Origin: OCS116 sp051531935
GTDB taxonomy: Bacteria; Pseudomonadota; Alphaproteobacteria; Rhizobiales; OSC116
Reading direction: 5' to 3'
Length of the DNA: 64,000 bases
Assembly (NCBI GenBank): GCA_051531935.1
Contig: JAOPTR010000003.1
Span: 1 to 64,000 of the forward strand
Made by a program: the position numbers and the translations under genes. Position 1 is the first letter of the stretch. Every line of letters begins with the position of its first letter. Positions 1 to 8,692 of this stretch are shown in pieces. The notes under the pieces are model-generated. The model saw only the letters and a list, made by a program, of their open reading frames with translations. It ran no database searches and was not told the DNA's origin.

Positions 1-105
1 GCACAAGAACATGGCAACAGGCAACTATATGCACGCTGCGCTGATAATACCAAGTACCATTCTTATTCTGGGATAGATACTCGTTCGGTTTCTTCACTGG
101 AATAA
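1..105 (+). CDS. C-terminal end of an unrecognised ORF (5' end outside window)
   Basis: Frame 1 is open from the first base and ends in TAA at 103-105, giving 34 residues ending in VSSLE. The piece is polar (HSYSGIDTRS) and has no motif I recognise. It lies about 140 bases from the 3' end of tRNA-Asn, a common integration target, so the tail of an integrase or another island gene is conceivable, but nothing in the residues proves it. It may also be chance. Confidence 0.25.
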   Translation, partial: AQEHGNRQLYARCADNTKYHSYSGIDTRSVSSLE

Positions 106-243
106 ACACCTTTGAAATATGGAATGTATCAAAAATGTATCGAAAAACAAGGGAAATTCAAAAGCTTCGAATTTACAGAAAAAGGGAGCTTTAAGCTATT
201 TCTTTTAGTTCAATAACTAAGCTAACTTACCATTTGGGAGATT
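106..243. other. Non-coding stretch before tRNA-Asn
   Basis: AT-rich sequence with two near-direct copies of an AATGTATC-like word around 122-142. I see no gene, hairpin with a T-run or operator here. It lies on the 3' side of the minus-strand tRNA-Asn. Confidence 0.3.
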
Positions 244-326
244 TGGCTCCCCAGACAGGACTCGAACCTGTGACAAAACGATTAACAGTCGTTTGCTCNN
301 TGCTCTACCAACTGAGCTACTGGGGA
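244..326 (-). tRNA. tRNA-Asn (GTT), interrupted by a 2-N assembly gap
   Basis: On the minus strand the acceptor arms TCCCCAG (326-320) and CTGGGGA pair, followed by discriminator G and encoded CCA (246-244). The T-arm contains GGTTCGAGTCC. The anticodon stem AACGA/TCGTT encloses loop CTGTTAA, so the anticodon is GTT (Asn). Between the D-stem and the anticodon stem there are 8 nt instead of the usual 1, because the pentamer TGCTC (plus strand) occurs on both sides of NN at 299-300. Removing one copy plus the Ns gives a canonical 76-nt tRNA with CCA, so the excess is an assembly join and not biology. Confidence 0.93.
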
Positions 327-502
327 ACAATCATTACAGCATAAGCTGTTGAAGCGATGTATAGCCAATTTTTATAAGCGTGCAAACCAAAATTATTATT
401 TTTTCCGATTTATATGTGAACAAACTGTATTTGGTGATTTGCCTGTTTATAAACTACCGCTTTAACGTTAAACTACAGCTAACCACATAGCCAATTCGGC
501 AA

Positions 503-1051
503 ATGTTTATCAATATGAGCAGAATCGTGAAAACCGCAAAAACTTTAGTGACATATTTGGAGATGCTCAAACGCAAAAATACGTCCCTTCCCGCATTTCC
601 TAATGGTATTGAGCTCAAATTAGTCAATAAAATAGATGTCGATGATTATATACGTCTTTATAAACGAATCGGCACAGAATATTATTGGACGAGCCGGCTA
701 CTTATATCTAAAGCAGAACTTACAGACATCATCCACCACCCACGCACCAAGATATTCGTACTATACGAAAATTCCTTGCCAATCGGCTTTTTTGAGCTCA
801 ATTCTCGAAACGCACCTAGATCAGTTGAAATTTCATTTATTGGCTTAGTCAACTCTTCGATTGGCAAAGGGCTAGGCACTTATTTAACCCAATATGCCAT
901 TGCACATGCGTGGGCGCAAAATCCAGGTAGGCTTATCATTCAAACCTGCACGCTCGATCATAAACGCGCATTACCACTGTACCAACGTCTTGGGTTCAAT
1001 GCCTTTAATCGCCATGTTGCAGAGTTTAAAACATTAGATCAAACACAATAA
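503..1051 (+). CDS. GNAT-family N-acetyltransferase
   Basis: A 182-residue protein with the GNAT fold. The acetyl-CoA binding motif A is seen as SSIGKGLGTYL (residues 118-128) after a beta strand (VEISFIGL), and the C-terminal part has the typical ALPLYQRLGF (156-165) of motif B. The family transfers an acetyl group from acetyl-CoA to an amine; the acceptor cannot be predicted. An alternative start at Met5 (515) is possible because neither ATG has a strong Shine-Dalgarno site. It converges on the metallo-hydrolase gene with an 11-base gap. It stands alone and nothing indicates its regulation. Confidence 0.8.
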   Translation: MFINMSRIVKTAKTLVTYLEMLKRKNTSLPAFPNGIELKLVNKIDVDDYIRLYKRIGTEYYWTSRLLISKAELTDIIHHPRTKIFVLYENSLPIGFFELNSRNAPRSVEISFIGLVNSSIGKGLGTYLTQYAIAHAWAQNPGRLIIQTCTLDHKRALPLYQRLGFNAFNRHVAEFKTLDQTQ

Positions 1052-1062
1052 ATGATGAAATC

Positions 1063-1866
1063 CTAGTTACTAAATTGCATACCATCATATGCAAGTGTGA
1101 TGTTGAGGCTTAGCTTTTCAGTGTCGGCTGTAATTTTGGCATAATCCATCTCGGTCGACATATTGGTTAAGATTGCGCGTTGAGGCCGCATTCTTTCAAT
1201 CCAACTTACCGCATCACACAGGCCAAAGTGGCTACCGTGGCTAGTTTCACGCAAAGCATCCACCACCCAAATATCAACACCTTCAAAAGCAGATAAGCTT
1301 TCTTGGGGAATGCCGTTTAAATCGGCACTATACATAACGCCTTCAATTAGAAACGCCGTGCAATCAATCGTGCCGTGATGCACTCTCACTGGTAATATTT
1401 CTATAACGCCACCTGCCCCATCTACAGAGAAAGCTGTGCCATAGTCTATATTTATATATTTCATAATGGCAGGGTAATAACTGCCCTCAACTTGCTTAAA
1501 GCAATATTCAAACTTCACGCCCACATTATCATGGGTTTGCGTTGTCATATATACAGGCATTTGGGTGCGGCTTTCCTGCGCGAAAGCTCTTATGTCGTCA
1601 ATTCCATGGGTGTGGTCGGCATGTTCATGGGTCAGCAACACTGCATCCAAATGGCTAGTTTTAGCTTCTAGCAATTGATGGTACATATCAGCACCCGCAT
1701 CTATCAACACCACTGTCTCGCCATGCGCGCCAATTTTCTTCACCAACATCGCACAACGGCGGCGTCTATTTTTAGGCTCAGCAGGGTCACAAACGCCCCA
1801 GCCGCCTGTTATTCGGGGCACTCCCATAGAAGAGCCACAGCCCAATATGGTAAATTGCACGGCCAT
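1063..1866 (-). CDS. MBL-fold metallo-hydrolase (PhnP/YcbJ-like)
   Basis: About 267 residues. The metallo-beta-lactamase signature THEHADH follows LDAVLL, further metal ligands are in VRVHHGTIDC and MYSADLNG, and the N-terminal GCGSSMGVPRI is typical of the PhnP-like branch, which includes cyclic phosphodiesterases. The true substrate is unknown. I chose the ATG at 1866: it overlaps the tatD stop as TAATG and has GGGGA six bases upstream, which suggests translational coupling. An in-frame start 12 bases further upstream lies inside tatD. It is the last gene of the rlpA-dac-tmk-holB-metG-tatD block, a synteny known in Hyphomicrobiales. Confidence 0.85.
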   Translation of the reverse strand: MAVQFTILGCGSSMGVPRITGGWGVCDPAEPKNRRRRCAMLVKKIGAHGETVVLIDAGADMYHQLLEAKTSHLDAVLLTHEHADHTHGIDDIRAFAQESRTQMPVYMTTQTHDNVGVKFEYCFKQVEGSYYPAIMKYINIDYGTAFSVDGAGGVIEILPVRVHHGTIDCTAFLIEGVMYSADLNGIPQESLSAFEGVDIWVVDALRETSHGSHFGLCDAVSWIERMRPQRAILTNMSTEMDYAKITADTEKLSLNITLAYDGMQFSN

Positions 1867-2666
1867 TATTGTCCCCAATCGCTATATTTTTGGCGAGGAA
1901 CTTTTGAAAACAAGTCAAAGAATGCAGTTGTGGTTGCTGAGTGAATTTTTTTCACATCAATTTCTTTTAAATTGGCCAATGCTTCAGCGGTATGTACTAC
2001 AAATGAAGGCTCGTTGCGCTTGCCCCGGTGAGGTGTTGGCGCAAGATACGGGGCATCAGTCTCCACAAGCATCCGCTCAATCGGCACAAGCCTAGCCGCT
2101 TCATGTACGTTTTTAGCATTCTTAAAACTCACTATACCCGAAAAACTCACATAACCACCCAAGTCCAAACCGACCTTACACAATTCAATGCCCGAGCTGA
2201 AACAATGCAGCAAAATTTTAAACTCACCTTGCGCCATTTCTTCTTTTAGTATGTTCGCCATATCTTCGTCACTGTCGCGAGAATGAATCACTAATGGCAG
2301 GCCTGTTTGGCGTGCGGCTTCAATATGCGTTCTAAAAACTTTATTTTGCTCGGTTTTATACGATTGATCGTGAAAATAATCCAAACCCGCTTCACCAATG
2401 CCAATTACTTTATTATGAGCTGCGAGTTTTAGGATATGTTCAAGGCTAATGTCAGTTTCATCCTGAGCATTGCATGGATGAGTGCCGACAGTGCAATATA
2501 CATCATCATGGTTTTGCGCAATTTGATGCACTTGATCGAACTGTTTTATACGAGTACTGATAGACGTCATAATGCCGACACCAGCATCATGAGCGCGTTG
2601 TATCACTTGCGGCAATTCTTCCGCAAAATCAGGAAAATCCAAATGACAATGGCTATCTACAAGCAT
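1866..2666 (-). CDS. tatD: TatD-family metal-dependent deoxyribonuclease
   Basis: About 266 residues from the chosen start MLVDSHCHLDFP, which contains the HxH metal motif at the N terminus. Further ligands sit in IGEAGLDYF, VIHSRD, LHCFSSG and the ETDAPYLAP motif that marks the TatD hydrolase family. Members are Mg-dependent 3'-5' nucleases linked to DNA repair. Two in-frame upstream starts (up to 2693) would add nine residues that are not part of the family's usual N terminus; GAAAG precedes the chosen ATG. It lies between metG and the MBL gene and is probably cotranscribed with both. Confidence 0.92.
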   Translation of the reverse strand: MLVDSHCHLDFPDFAEELPQVIQRAHDAGVGIMTSISTRIKQFDQVHQIAQNHDDVYCTVGTHPCNAQDETDISLEHILKLAAHNKVIGIGEAGLDYFHDQSYKTEQNKVFRTHIEAARQTGLPLVIHSRDSDEDMANILKEEMAQGEFKILLHCFSSGIELCKVGLDLGGYVSFSGIVSFKNAKNVHEAARLVPIERMLVETDAPYLAPTPHRGKRNEPSFVVHTAEALANLKEIDVKKIHSATTTAFFDLFSKVPRQKYSDWGQ

Positions 2667-2720
2667 AAAATCGCTTTCGTTAAACATTAACAAACAAACA
2701 TAAGATATTGTTTATAAATA

Positions 2721-4265
2721 TTATTTTTCATCCACATATCTAGGGAAAATGGGTGATGGCTTGGCGATTTCAAGCCCAGCTTGCAACCAGTTTTCACGGC
2801 CTAAATAGGCAAAATTACGTTCATCATCACTGACACTTAGTATATCTAAAAACTTAGCTGCACCATTGGGAATATATGGTTGAGCCATAATTGCCACTTG
2901 CCGAATAATCTCAGCAGTCAATGCCAAAACAACTCCCATGCGCACAGGGTCAGTTTTCTTAAGCGCCCAAGGTTCTTGACCCGCAAAATATTTATTGGTT
3001 TCACCCACCACATCCCAAGTGGCGGCAATCGCCAAATGTATTTGCTGAGTTTTCATAGCTTCCCGTGCTTTAACAATCGCATTTTCAGCCAATGCCACAA
3101 GTGCATTGTCTTCTTCTGTCAAATTTTCGATTGCGGGCAGTTTGCCTTCACAATTTTTAGCAATCATAGACAAAGAACGTGAGGCCAAGTTACCCAAATC
3201 ATTAGCCAAATCGGCGTTTGTGCGGTTCACCAACCCCGTATGACTATAAGACCCATCACGGCCATAGGGCACTTCACGCATTAGGAAGTAACGCATTTGG
3301 TCTAAGCCATATTCAGCAATCAGTTCATGTGGATCAATCACATTACCGACTGATTTACTCATTTTTTCGCCATCATTATTAATAAAACCATGGCCAAACA
3401 CCCGTTTAGGCAGCTCAATATCGGCAGACATTAAAAATGCGGGCCAGTAGATGGCATGAAAACGTAAAATATCTTTACCAATAATATGCAAATCGCATGG
3501 CCAATATTTGGCAAATTTTTCATCATCGGCCATAAAACCTGCGCCAGTCAGGTAATTTGTAAGGGCATCAACCCAAACATACATCACATGGCCTTCCACA
3601 TTTGGCACATCCACACCCCAATCAAAGGTAGTGCGGGATACTGAAAGGTCACGTAAGCCACCCTTCACAAAATTCGCCACTTCATTCAGGCGGCTTTGTG
3701 GGCCGACAAATTCTGGGTCGTTTTCATATAGCGCTATCAACTTATCTTCATAGGCCGATAATTTAAAGAAATAGCTATCTTCTTCCATCCATTCAACGGG
3801 TGTTCCTGTTGGGGCTAGGTAAGAACCGTCTTCTTGTTTAGTCAGCTCTTTTTCATCATAATAAGCTTCATCACGAACCGAATACCAGCCCGAATATATT
3901 TCTTTATATATGTCGCCCTTAGCTTCCATACGGCGCCAAACTTCTTGCGCCACAGCTTTGTGGCGTTCTTCGGTTGTACGGACAAAATCATCATTAGAAC
4001 AATTAAGCGCAATCGACAATTCTTCAAATGCTTTGCTGTTTGCGGCGGCTAGTTCTTCAACTGTTACGCCTGCTTTTTCAGCAGTTTGAAGCATCTTTTG
4101 CCCATGTTCATCGGCACCAGTTACGTAAAGTACATCAAAACCATCAAGCCGTTTAAAACGCGCTAAGGCATCTGTTGTCATCATTTCATATGCATGCCCA
4201 ATATGCGGTACGCCATTGGCATAAGGTACAGAGGTCGTTATATAAAATGTGGGTTTTTCGGTCAT
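2721..4265 (-). CDS. metG: Methionyl-tRNA synthetase
   Basis: About 514 residues; class Ia synthetase charging tRNA-Met in the cytoplasm. The HIGH motif is seen in GVPHIGHAYE and KMSKS in GEKMSKSVGN near residue 303. The zinc knuckle region lacks the four cysteines of the E. coli type (YSGWYSVRDEAYYDE instead), and there is no C-terminal dimerisation domain, which fits the short MetG form. I start at MTEKPTFY; two residues upstream another Met is possible. It follows holB by about 20 bases in the same operon. Confidence 0.95.
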   Translation of the reverse strand: MTEKPTFYITTSVPYANGVPHIGHAYEMMTTDALARFKRLDGFDVLYVTGADEHGQKMLQTAEKAGVTVEELAAANSKAFEELSIALNCSNDDFVRTTEERHKAVAQEVWRRMEAKGDIYKEIYSGWYSVRDEAYYDEKELTKQEDGSYLAPTGTPVEWMEEDSYFFKLSAYEDKLIALYENDPEFVGPQSRLNEVANFVKGGLRDLSVSRTTFDWGVDVPNVEGHVMYVWVDALTNYLTGAGFMADDEKFAKYWPCDLHIIGKDILRFHAIYWPAFLMSADIELPKRVFGHGFINNDGEKMSKSVGNVIDPHELIAEYGLDQMRYFLMREVPYGRDGSYSHTGLVNRTNADLANDLGNLASRSLSMIAKNCEGKLPAIENLTEEDNALVALAENAIVKAREAMKTQQIHLAIAATWDVVGETNKYFAGQEPWALKKTDPVRMGVVLALTAEIIRQVAIMAQPYIPNGAAKFLDILSVSDDERNFAYLGRENWLQAGLEIAKPSPIFPRYVDEK

Positions 4266-4286
4266 TTTCAATCCAATATCGGCGAT

Positions 4287-5393
4287 CTAACGCGCGGCTT
4301 TTTCTAAAGTTAGAAATTCGGTTATAATGCTTTGTTTTTTATCCATATTAAACGCTGCATTTATCCTGAATTTTCGCTCACTAGCTTCCCATATACTGAA
4401 CAATGCATCAAGCGTGAAATGTGCAGATAGATGGTTAAACAGTTTAATTTCAACATTTGGCAAGGCAAAATGCTTGTCAGCATCATTTCCAAGCGAGACA
4501 AACTTTATAAGGCGGGTTAAAATATCCAAATATTGCTCGGTGAAAAATATGAATTTAGATTCAACCGCTTTAAGCGCCAACTCACCACCCAACTTATGAA
4601 TATCATCTCTAGAAATACTGGGAATTTGATAGAGTAAAGCCACTATTTTTTTATATATTTCAAGCCCATCAACATCTATCACCTCAAGACATCGCGCAAA
4701 GCTACCCTGCCCCAAAAACAAAATAATATCGCGTTCTTCTGGGTTTAGCTCAACATCATGAGATTGCAATAGTCCTGCAATATTTTCATTAGAAAGGTCT
4801 GGTAGCTTCAACATACGGCAGCGCGAGCGAATGGTCGGCAGTAATTTTGCTGGTAGCGAGCTCACAATTAAGAAAATTGTATTTTTAGGTGGCTCTTCAA
4901 TAGATTTCAGCAAAGCGTTGGCCGAGTTTTGGTTCAAATCATCGGCACTATCAATAATGATAACCCGCCAACCATCCTTCTCAACAGTCTTGTTGAGAAA
5001 TTGCTCGGCTTTACGTACATTTTCAATGTTAATATTTTGGCCAAATTTTTTGGTTTTGTCGTTATACGCACGTTTTAAAACAAATAAAGACGGATGGCTT
5101 CTCGCACGCACTTGCTGCGCAGATATGGCGTTGAAATTGTAAGAAAGCCCTGTTAAACCTGCGGTGAGAACATTTTCTATAGTCTTATATTGTAAAATAA
5201 ACTGAGCAAATTTATAGGCTAGAGTGGCCTTGCCAATGCCTTTTTGACCCGAAATTATCCAAGCATGGTGCATTTTACCTGACATAAAGCCATCAAATAA
5301 CAATTGTTCCGTGGCTTCTAGCCCGAGCAATTTTACATTTTCACGCGGATGCGGAAAATTCTCTAATTTGTCAATTTCCAATATATCCGACAT
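4287..5393 (-). CDS. holB: DNA polymerase III subunit delta'
   Basis: 368 residues. This is the clamp-loader AAA+ subunit that helps place the beta clamp on DNA. Walker A is seen as SGQKGIGKATLA (residues 48-59), a Walker B-like strand in WRVIIIDSADDLNQNSANAL, the SIEEPP segment, and sensor/arginine region IRSRCRML. The zinc-binding cysteines of the E. coli protein are not obvious. It follows tmk by three bases, and the adjacency tmk-holB-metG-tatD is widely conserved in bacteria. Confidence 0.92.
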   Translation of the reverse strand: MSDILEIDKLENFPHPRENVKLLGLEATEQLLFDGFMSGKMHHAWIISGQKGIGKATLAYKFAQFILQYKTIENVLTAGLTGLSYNFNAISAQQVRARSHPSLFVLKRAYNDKTKKFGQNINIENVRKAEQFLNKTVEKDGWRVIIIDSADDLNQNSANALLKSIEEPPKNTIFLIVSSLPAKLLPTIRSRCRMLKLPDLSNENIAGLLQSHDVELNPEERDIILFLGQGSFARCLEVIDVDGLEIYKKIVALLYQIPSISRDDIHKLGGELALKAVESKFIFFTEQYLDILTRLIKFVSLGNDADKHFALPNVEIKLFNHLSAHFTLDALFSIWEASERKFRINAAFNMDKKQSIITEFLTLEKAAR

Positions 5394-5396
5394 TTA

Positions 5397-6056
5397 TCAG
5401 TCTTCTTTATTTAGTAACTTCTGTGCATCCGCCCATATATCCGCGTGCATTGGTTCAATTTCTTGGTTTGCATCAATCAAATGGCAGCGTTTAGGCTCGG
5501 CTTTGGCAATGTCTAAATAGCACTCCCGCAAATCAAGATGAAATTGCAAGCGCATATTTTCAAATCTATCTTCAGCCAATTTTGCATCTTGGGCTTTTAT
5601 GTCTGCCATGCGTGCATTTGCACGAGCTAAACCAATCTGCGGATCAAGATCTAAAATATATGTACGGTCAGGTAAGCTATCAGCCACAACATATTTTTCA
5701 ATTGTCTCAATTAATTCGGCTGGCACATTACCCGCAACACCCTGATAAGCGCGGGTAGAATCTAAAAATCTGTCACACAAAACCCAAACACCTTCTTCAA
5801 GGCTAGGTCTAATGAGTTTTTCTAAATGGTCAGAACGGCCTGCAGCAAATAATAACGCTTCCGAAATAGGAGACCAAGCACCAACTTCGCCAGTCAATAA
5901 GATGTGGCGCAACTCCTCGGCACCGTCACTGCCACCAGGTTCACGAGTTAGCAATACTTTAATGCCCTGCGCTTCGAGTTTTTCGGCTAATAGCTTGATT
6001 TGGGTAGTTTTGCCACCACCTTCACCGCCTTCAAAGCTTATAAATTGACCACGCAT
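5397..6056 (-). CDS. tmk: Thymidylate kinase
   Basis: 219 residues, full length for the family. It phosphorylates dTMP to dTDP with ATP. The P-loop GGEGGGKTT (residues 10-18) follows FISFE. The dTMP-binding DR motif is in VLCDRFLDSTRAYQG, and a LID-like segment lies around residues 140-160. It sits between dac and holB in the conserved block, with the dac stop 18 bases upstream. Confidence 0.95.
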   Translation of the reverse strand: MRGQFISFEGGEGGGKTTQIKLLAEKLEAQGIKVLLTREPGGSDGAEELRHILLTGEVGAWSPISEALLFAAGRSDHLEKLIRPSLEEGVWVLCDRFLDSTRAYQGVAGNVPAELIETIEKYVVADSLPDRTYILDLDPQIGLARANARMADIKAQDAKLAEDRFENMRLQFHLDLRECYLDIAKAEPKRCHLIDANQEIEPMHADIWADAQKLLNKED

Positions 6057-6074
6057 ATAGCTAAAAACCCTAGT

Positions 6075-7220
6075 TTAGAACATTGAATTGAGTTTTTTAT
6101 CAACCCATGACCATAAAATGTCAATGGATTGATCGACACGGCCACCTTTAGCAACATGTTTTTCAGCCACCAAAACCACAACATGCTCTAATCCATCATC
6201 ACTAGATATGTATAATTTGCCAATTTCCTGATTCTTTTTCACAGGTGCCATAATCGGACTGTCAAAAATAATTTCCGCTTTTAGGTTTTCAATATTCTCA
6301 ATATTTATAAATGTAGTTACATCTTGTTTGGGCACTAAACTCACTTGATCCACAACCCCACCAGCAATATCCACCTGCCCAACAACATCTGAATGACTAT
6401 AGATTTTGTATTTTTTAAAGGCACTAAATGCCCAATCAACTAACCTTCGCGTCTCGCGCGCACGCTCTTGTGCGCTTTGTAAGCCGTTCAATACAACTAT
6501 CACACGGCGATCCTCCCGCAGGGCTGAAGTCACAATGCCATATCCGCTTTCTTCTGTGCGGCCTGTTTTCAACCCATCCACACCAATGCCATCATCCAAT
6601 AAGATGTTGCGATTCGGCTGGTCAACTTTGCCCCATTTAAACCGCTCTTGACCAAAATAATGGTAATATTGTGGAAATTCTTCAATCAATACATATGCCA
6701 AACGCCCTAAATCATGCAAGGTCATTTGTTGATTCGCATCAGGCCAACCCGTCGCGTTGGAGAATGTCGATTTTGTCAGACCAATGTCTCGGGCTTTAGT
6801 TTGCATTTTTACAGCAAAAGCCTGTTCATCGTCTGCAAGCCCTTCAGCAAGTGCAATCGCTGCATCATTGCCCGAAACCACAATTAGCCCCTGCAATAGA
6901 TCATCTATAGCGATTTTGCTTTTAAGCTGCGCAAACATGCTAGACCCTCTGCGGTCAAAAGCTGTTTGAGAAATTTGGAGTTTGTCTTTTAAAGTAACGT
7001 TGCCAAGCTCAAGTTGTTCAAACACCATATAGGCTGTCATCAACTTACTCATACTAGCAGGCGGCATAAGTTGTTCAGATTTTTTTTGGAAAAGCACTTT
7101 GCCCGTCTCAAAATCCAGAATATACGCAAACTCAGCTTTGGTCTCTATAGTCGCGGCATGGCTCACAGGCAGGAATGCCAATAAACTCAATCCAATAGCA
7201 ACTACCCCCAATTTGCGCAT
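6075..7220 (-). CDS. dacC: D-alanyl-D-alanine carboxypeptidase (PBP5/6, DacA/DacC type)
   Basis: About 381 residues. The low-molecular-weight penicillin-binding protein trims the pentapeptide stem of peptidoglycan in the periplasm. Motifs seen: SxxK in PASMSKLMTAY, SxN in VVSGNDAAIAL, and KTG in VDGLKTGRTEESG, followed by the beta-rich PBP5 C-terminal domain and a short amphipathic tail ending KLNSMF that could anchor it to the membrane. I start at MRKLGVVAIG, which begins a clear signal peptide cleaved after SHA. The longer frame would overlap rlpA. The start lies four bases after the rlpA stop. Confidence 0.92.
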   Translation of the reverse strand: MRKLGVVAIGLSLLAFLPVSHAATIETKAEFAYILDFETGKVLFQKKSEQLMPPASMSKLMTAYMVFEQLELGNVTLKDKLQISQTAFDRRGSSMFAQLKSKIAIDDLLQGLIVVSGNDAAIALAEGLADDEQAFAVKMQTKARDIGLTKSTFSNATGWPDANQQMTLHDLGRLAYVLIEEFPQYYHYFGQERFKWGKVDQPNRNILLDDGIGVDGLKTGRTEESGYGIVTSALREDRRVIVVLNGLQSAQERARETRRLVDWAFSAFKKYKIYSHSDVVGQVDIAGGVVDQVSLVPKQDVTTFINIENIENLKAEIIFDSPIMAPVKKNQEIGKLYISSDDGLEHVVVLVAEKHVAKGGRVDQSIDILWSWVDKKLNSMF

Positions 7221-7224
7221 GGTT

Positions 7225-8262
7225 TTAGGCCTGCACCATAACCAAATATTGAGTATTACTGCCAACTTTTTGGATGTCTATTTTGCTATAAACATTTGAT
7301 CCTAATTGTTTTTTATACTCAACAGCTTGCTTAATGTCATTGAACCTTGCCACCTGAACAAAATTCGAACCACCAACCGCTTCTATTGGTTTGCTGTTGT
7401 TCAAAGACAACATGCGCCCTTGATTTTTAGGAATTGTCACAGAACGTGCCATAGCAACCTGCCCCGAGCCACCACCAACTGCATTTGCAATGTCAGGGTC
7501 AAATTCCTGCATATCATCAGATGTTAACTTGCTTGATCCTGCGGTAGGCAATGCGGGTGGAAGCCCCGTTCTTGCGGCCGCAACTGCAGTGCCGCCGACT
7601 GCAGCCAATGTTGCTGACTCGGCAACAAATGAAGGTTTGTTCCAGCCAAATACATGATCGAAGAAACTTCTGTCTTTTCCTGACTTAGAACCACCACCTG
7701 CGTGTGGCTTCCCACCTAATGCAGCAATCTTTTGATTGTCACCATCTGGATGTTTTGAGGCCTTACCATAATATTCAACACGAACTTTGGTAATGCCTTT
7801 ATTTCTGTAGCCTAGCGCATCTGCAGCAGCGCGTGACATATCTAGAATACGGCCACCATGGTAAGGACCGCGGTCGTTAACCCGTACAATGATCGTTTTA
7901 CCATTGGTCAAATTTGTAACTTTAACAAGTGATGGTAATGGAAGTGTTTTATGAGCACCTGAAAACGCATGCATATCAAAAATCTCGCCATTGGCAGTTT
8001 TTCGGCCATGGAATTCATCGCCATACCAAGAGGCCATGCCTGTTTTATTGTAGCTTTTGTCTTCTCGAGGATAATACCATTTGCCAGCCACTTTGTAGGG
8101 TTTGCCCACTTTATAATAACCAGCCTTTTTAGGCAATTTACCTTTGCTGTCATATACGCGTTCAGAGGTTTTAACACCGTATTTATTGAGCTTACTCGTC
8201 GATGAGCAAGCACCTAAACCCAAAAGGCCAAATGTCACAAGGCATAAGCCAATGCTGCGCAT
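7225..8262 (-). CDS. rlpA: RlpA septal-ring lytic transglycosylase lipoprotein with SPOR domain
   Basis: About 345 residues from MRSIGLCLV; a lipobox LLGLGAC predicts lipid attachment. The double-psi beta-barrel domain contains GMASWYGDEFHGRKTANGE and VRVNDRGPYHGGRILDMS, with the conserved Glu/His/Asp of RlpA. A Ser/Ala/Gly-rich linker follows, and the C-terminal about 50 residues (FVQVARF to QYLVMVQA) form a SPOR domain that binds denuded septal glycan. An in-frame start at 8337 would add 25 polar residues before the signal peptide and is less likely. First gene of the housekeeping operon. Confidence 0.9.
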   Translation of the reverse strand: MRSIGLCLVTFGLLGLGACSSTSKLNKYGVKTSERVYDSKGKLPKKAGYYKVGKPYKVAGKWYYPREDKSYNKTGMASWYGDEFHGRKTANGEIFDMHAFSGAHKTLPLPSLVKVTNLTNGKTIIVRVNDRGPYHGGRILDMSRAAADALGYRNKGITKVRVEYYGKASKHPDGDNQKIAALGGKPHAGGGSKSGKDRSFFDHVFGWNKPSFVAESATLAAVGGTAVAAARTGLPPALPTAGSSKLTSDDMQEFDPDIANAVGGGSGQVAMARSVTIPKNQGRMLSLNNSKPIEAVGGSNFVQVARFNDIKQAVEYKKQLGSNVYSKIDIQKVGSNTQYLVMVQA

Positions 8263-8600
8263 TAATTTAGAGCGTGTTTTGCTCACTTCTGTTTGTTTTG
8301 AAACCGTAACCCAGCCCATATCATCCACTAACATCAATAATTAAATATCATCATCCACCACAGTTCCTCAAAATACACCATTTACAGCGTAAAATCAGTC
8401 GTTTTCACAGCCTATGGCTAACAAAAACCTTCCTTTCACAGTTAACAAAACCCTAACTCGTGCCATTCCAATTAAATTAGGGGGTTTTATACATACATCA
8501 CGCCAAATACAATTTTTTTTATGTAAAACCCATAAAACCACTTGCAAATCATCCCTGCAAATTATATCTACTGCCTTGTACAAACCGTATGGCACACATT
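8263..8600. other. Upstream region between rlpA and tRNA-Ser
   Basis: Divergent gap that should hold the rlpA-operon promoter (minus) and the tRNA-Ser promoter (plus). An inverted pair CCCTAA/TTAGGG (about 8451-8484) flanked by A and T runs is visible, but its 20-base spacing makes its meaning unclear. An open frame through this region and the tRNA is an artefact of the tRNA sequence. Confidence 0.3.
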
Positions 8601-8692
8601 GGATGGGTGGCAGAGTCCGGTTTAATGCATCGGTCTTGAAAACCGACGAGGGTGCAAGCCCTCCGGGGGTTCGAATCCCTCCCCATCCGCCA
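8601..8692 (+). tRNA. tRNA-Ser (TGA)
   Basis: Acceptor GGATGGG pairs with CCCATCC, followed by discriminator G and encoded CCA. The anticodon arm CGGTC-TTGAAAA-CCG has anticodon TGA. A long variable arm (GAGGGTGCAAGCCCTC) marks a class II tRNA, and the T-arm has GGTTCGAATCC. Length 92 with CCA. Confidence 0.96.
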
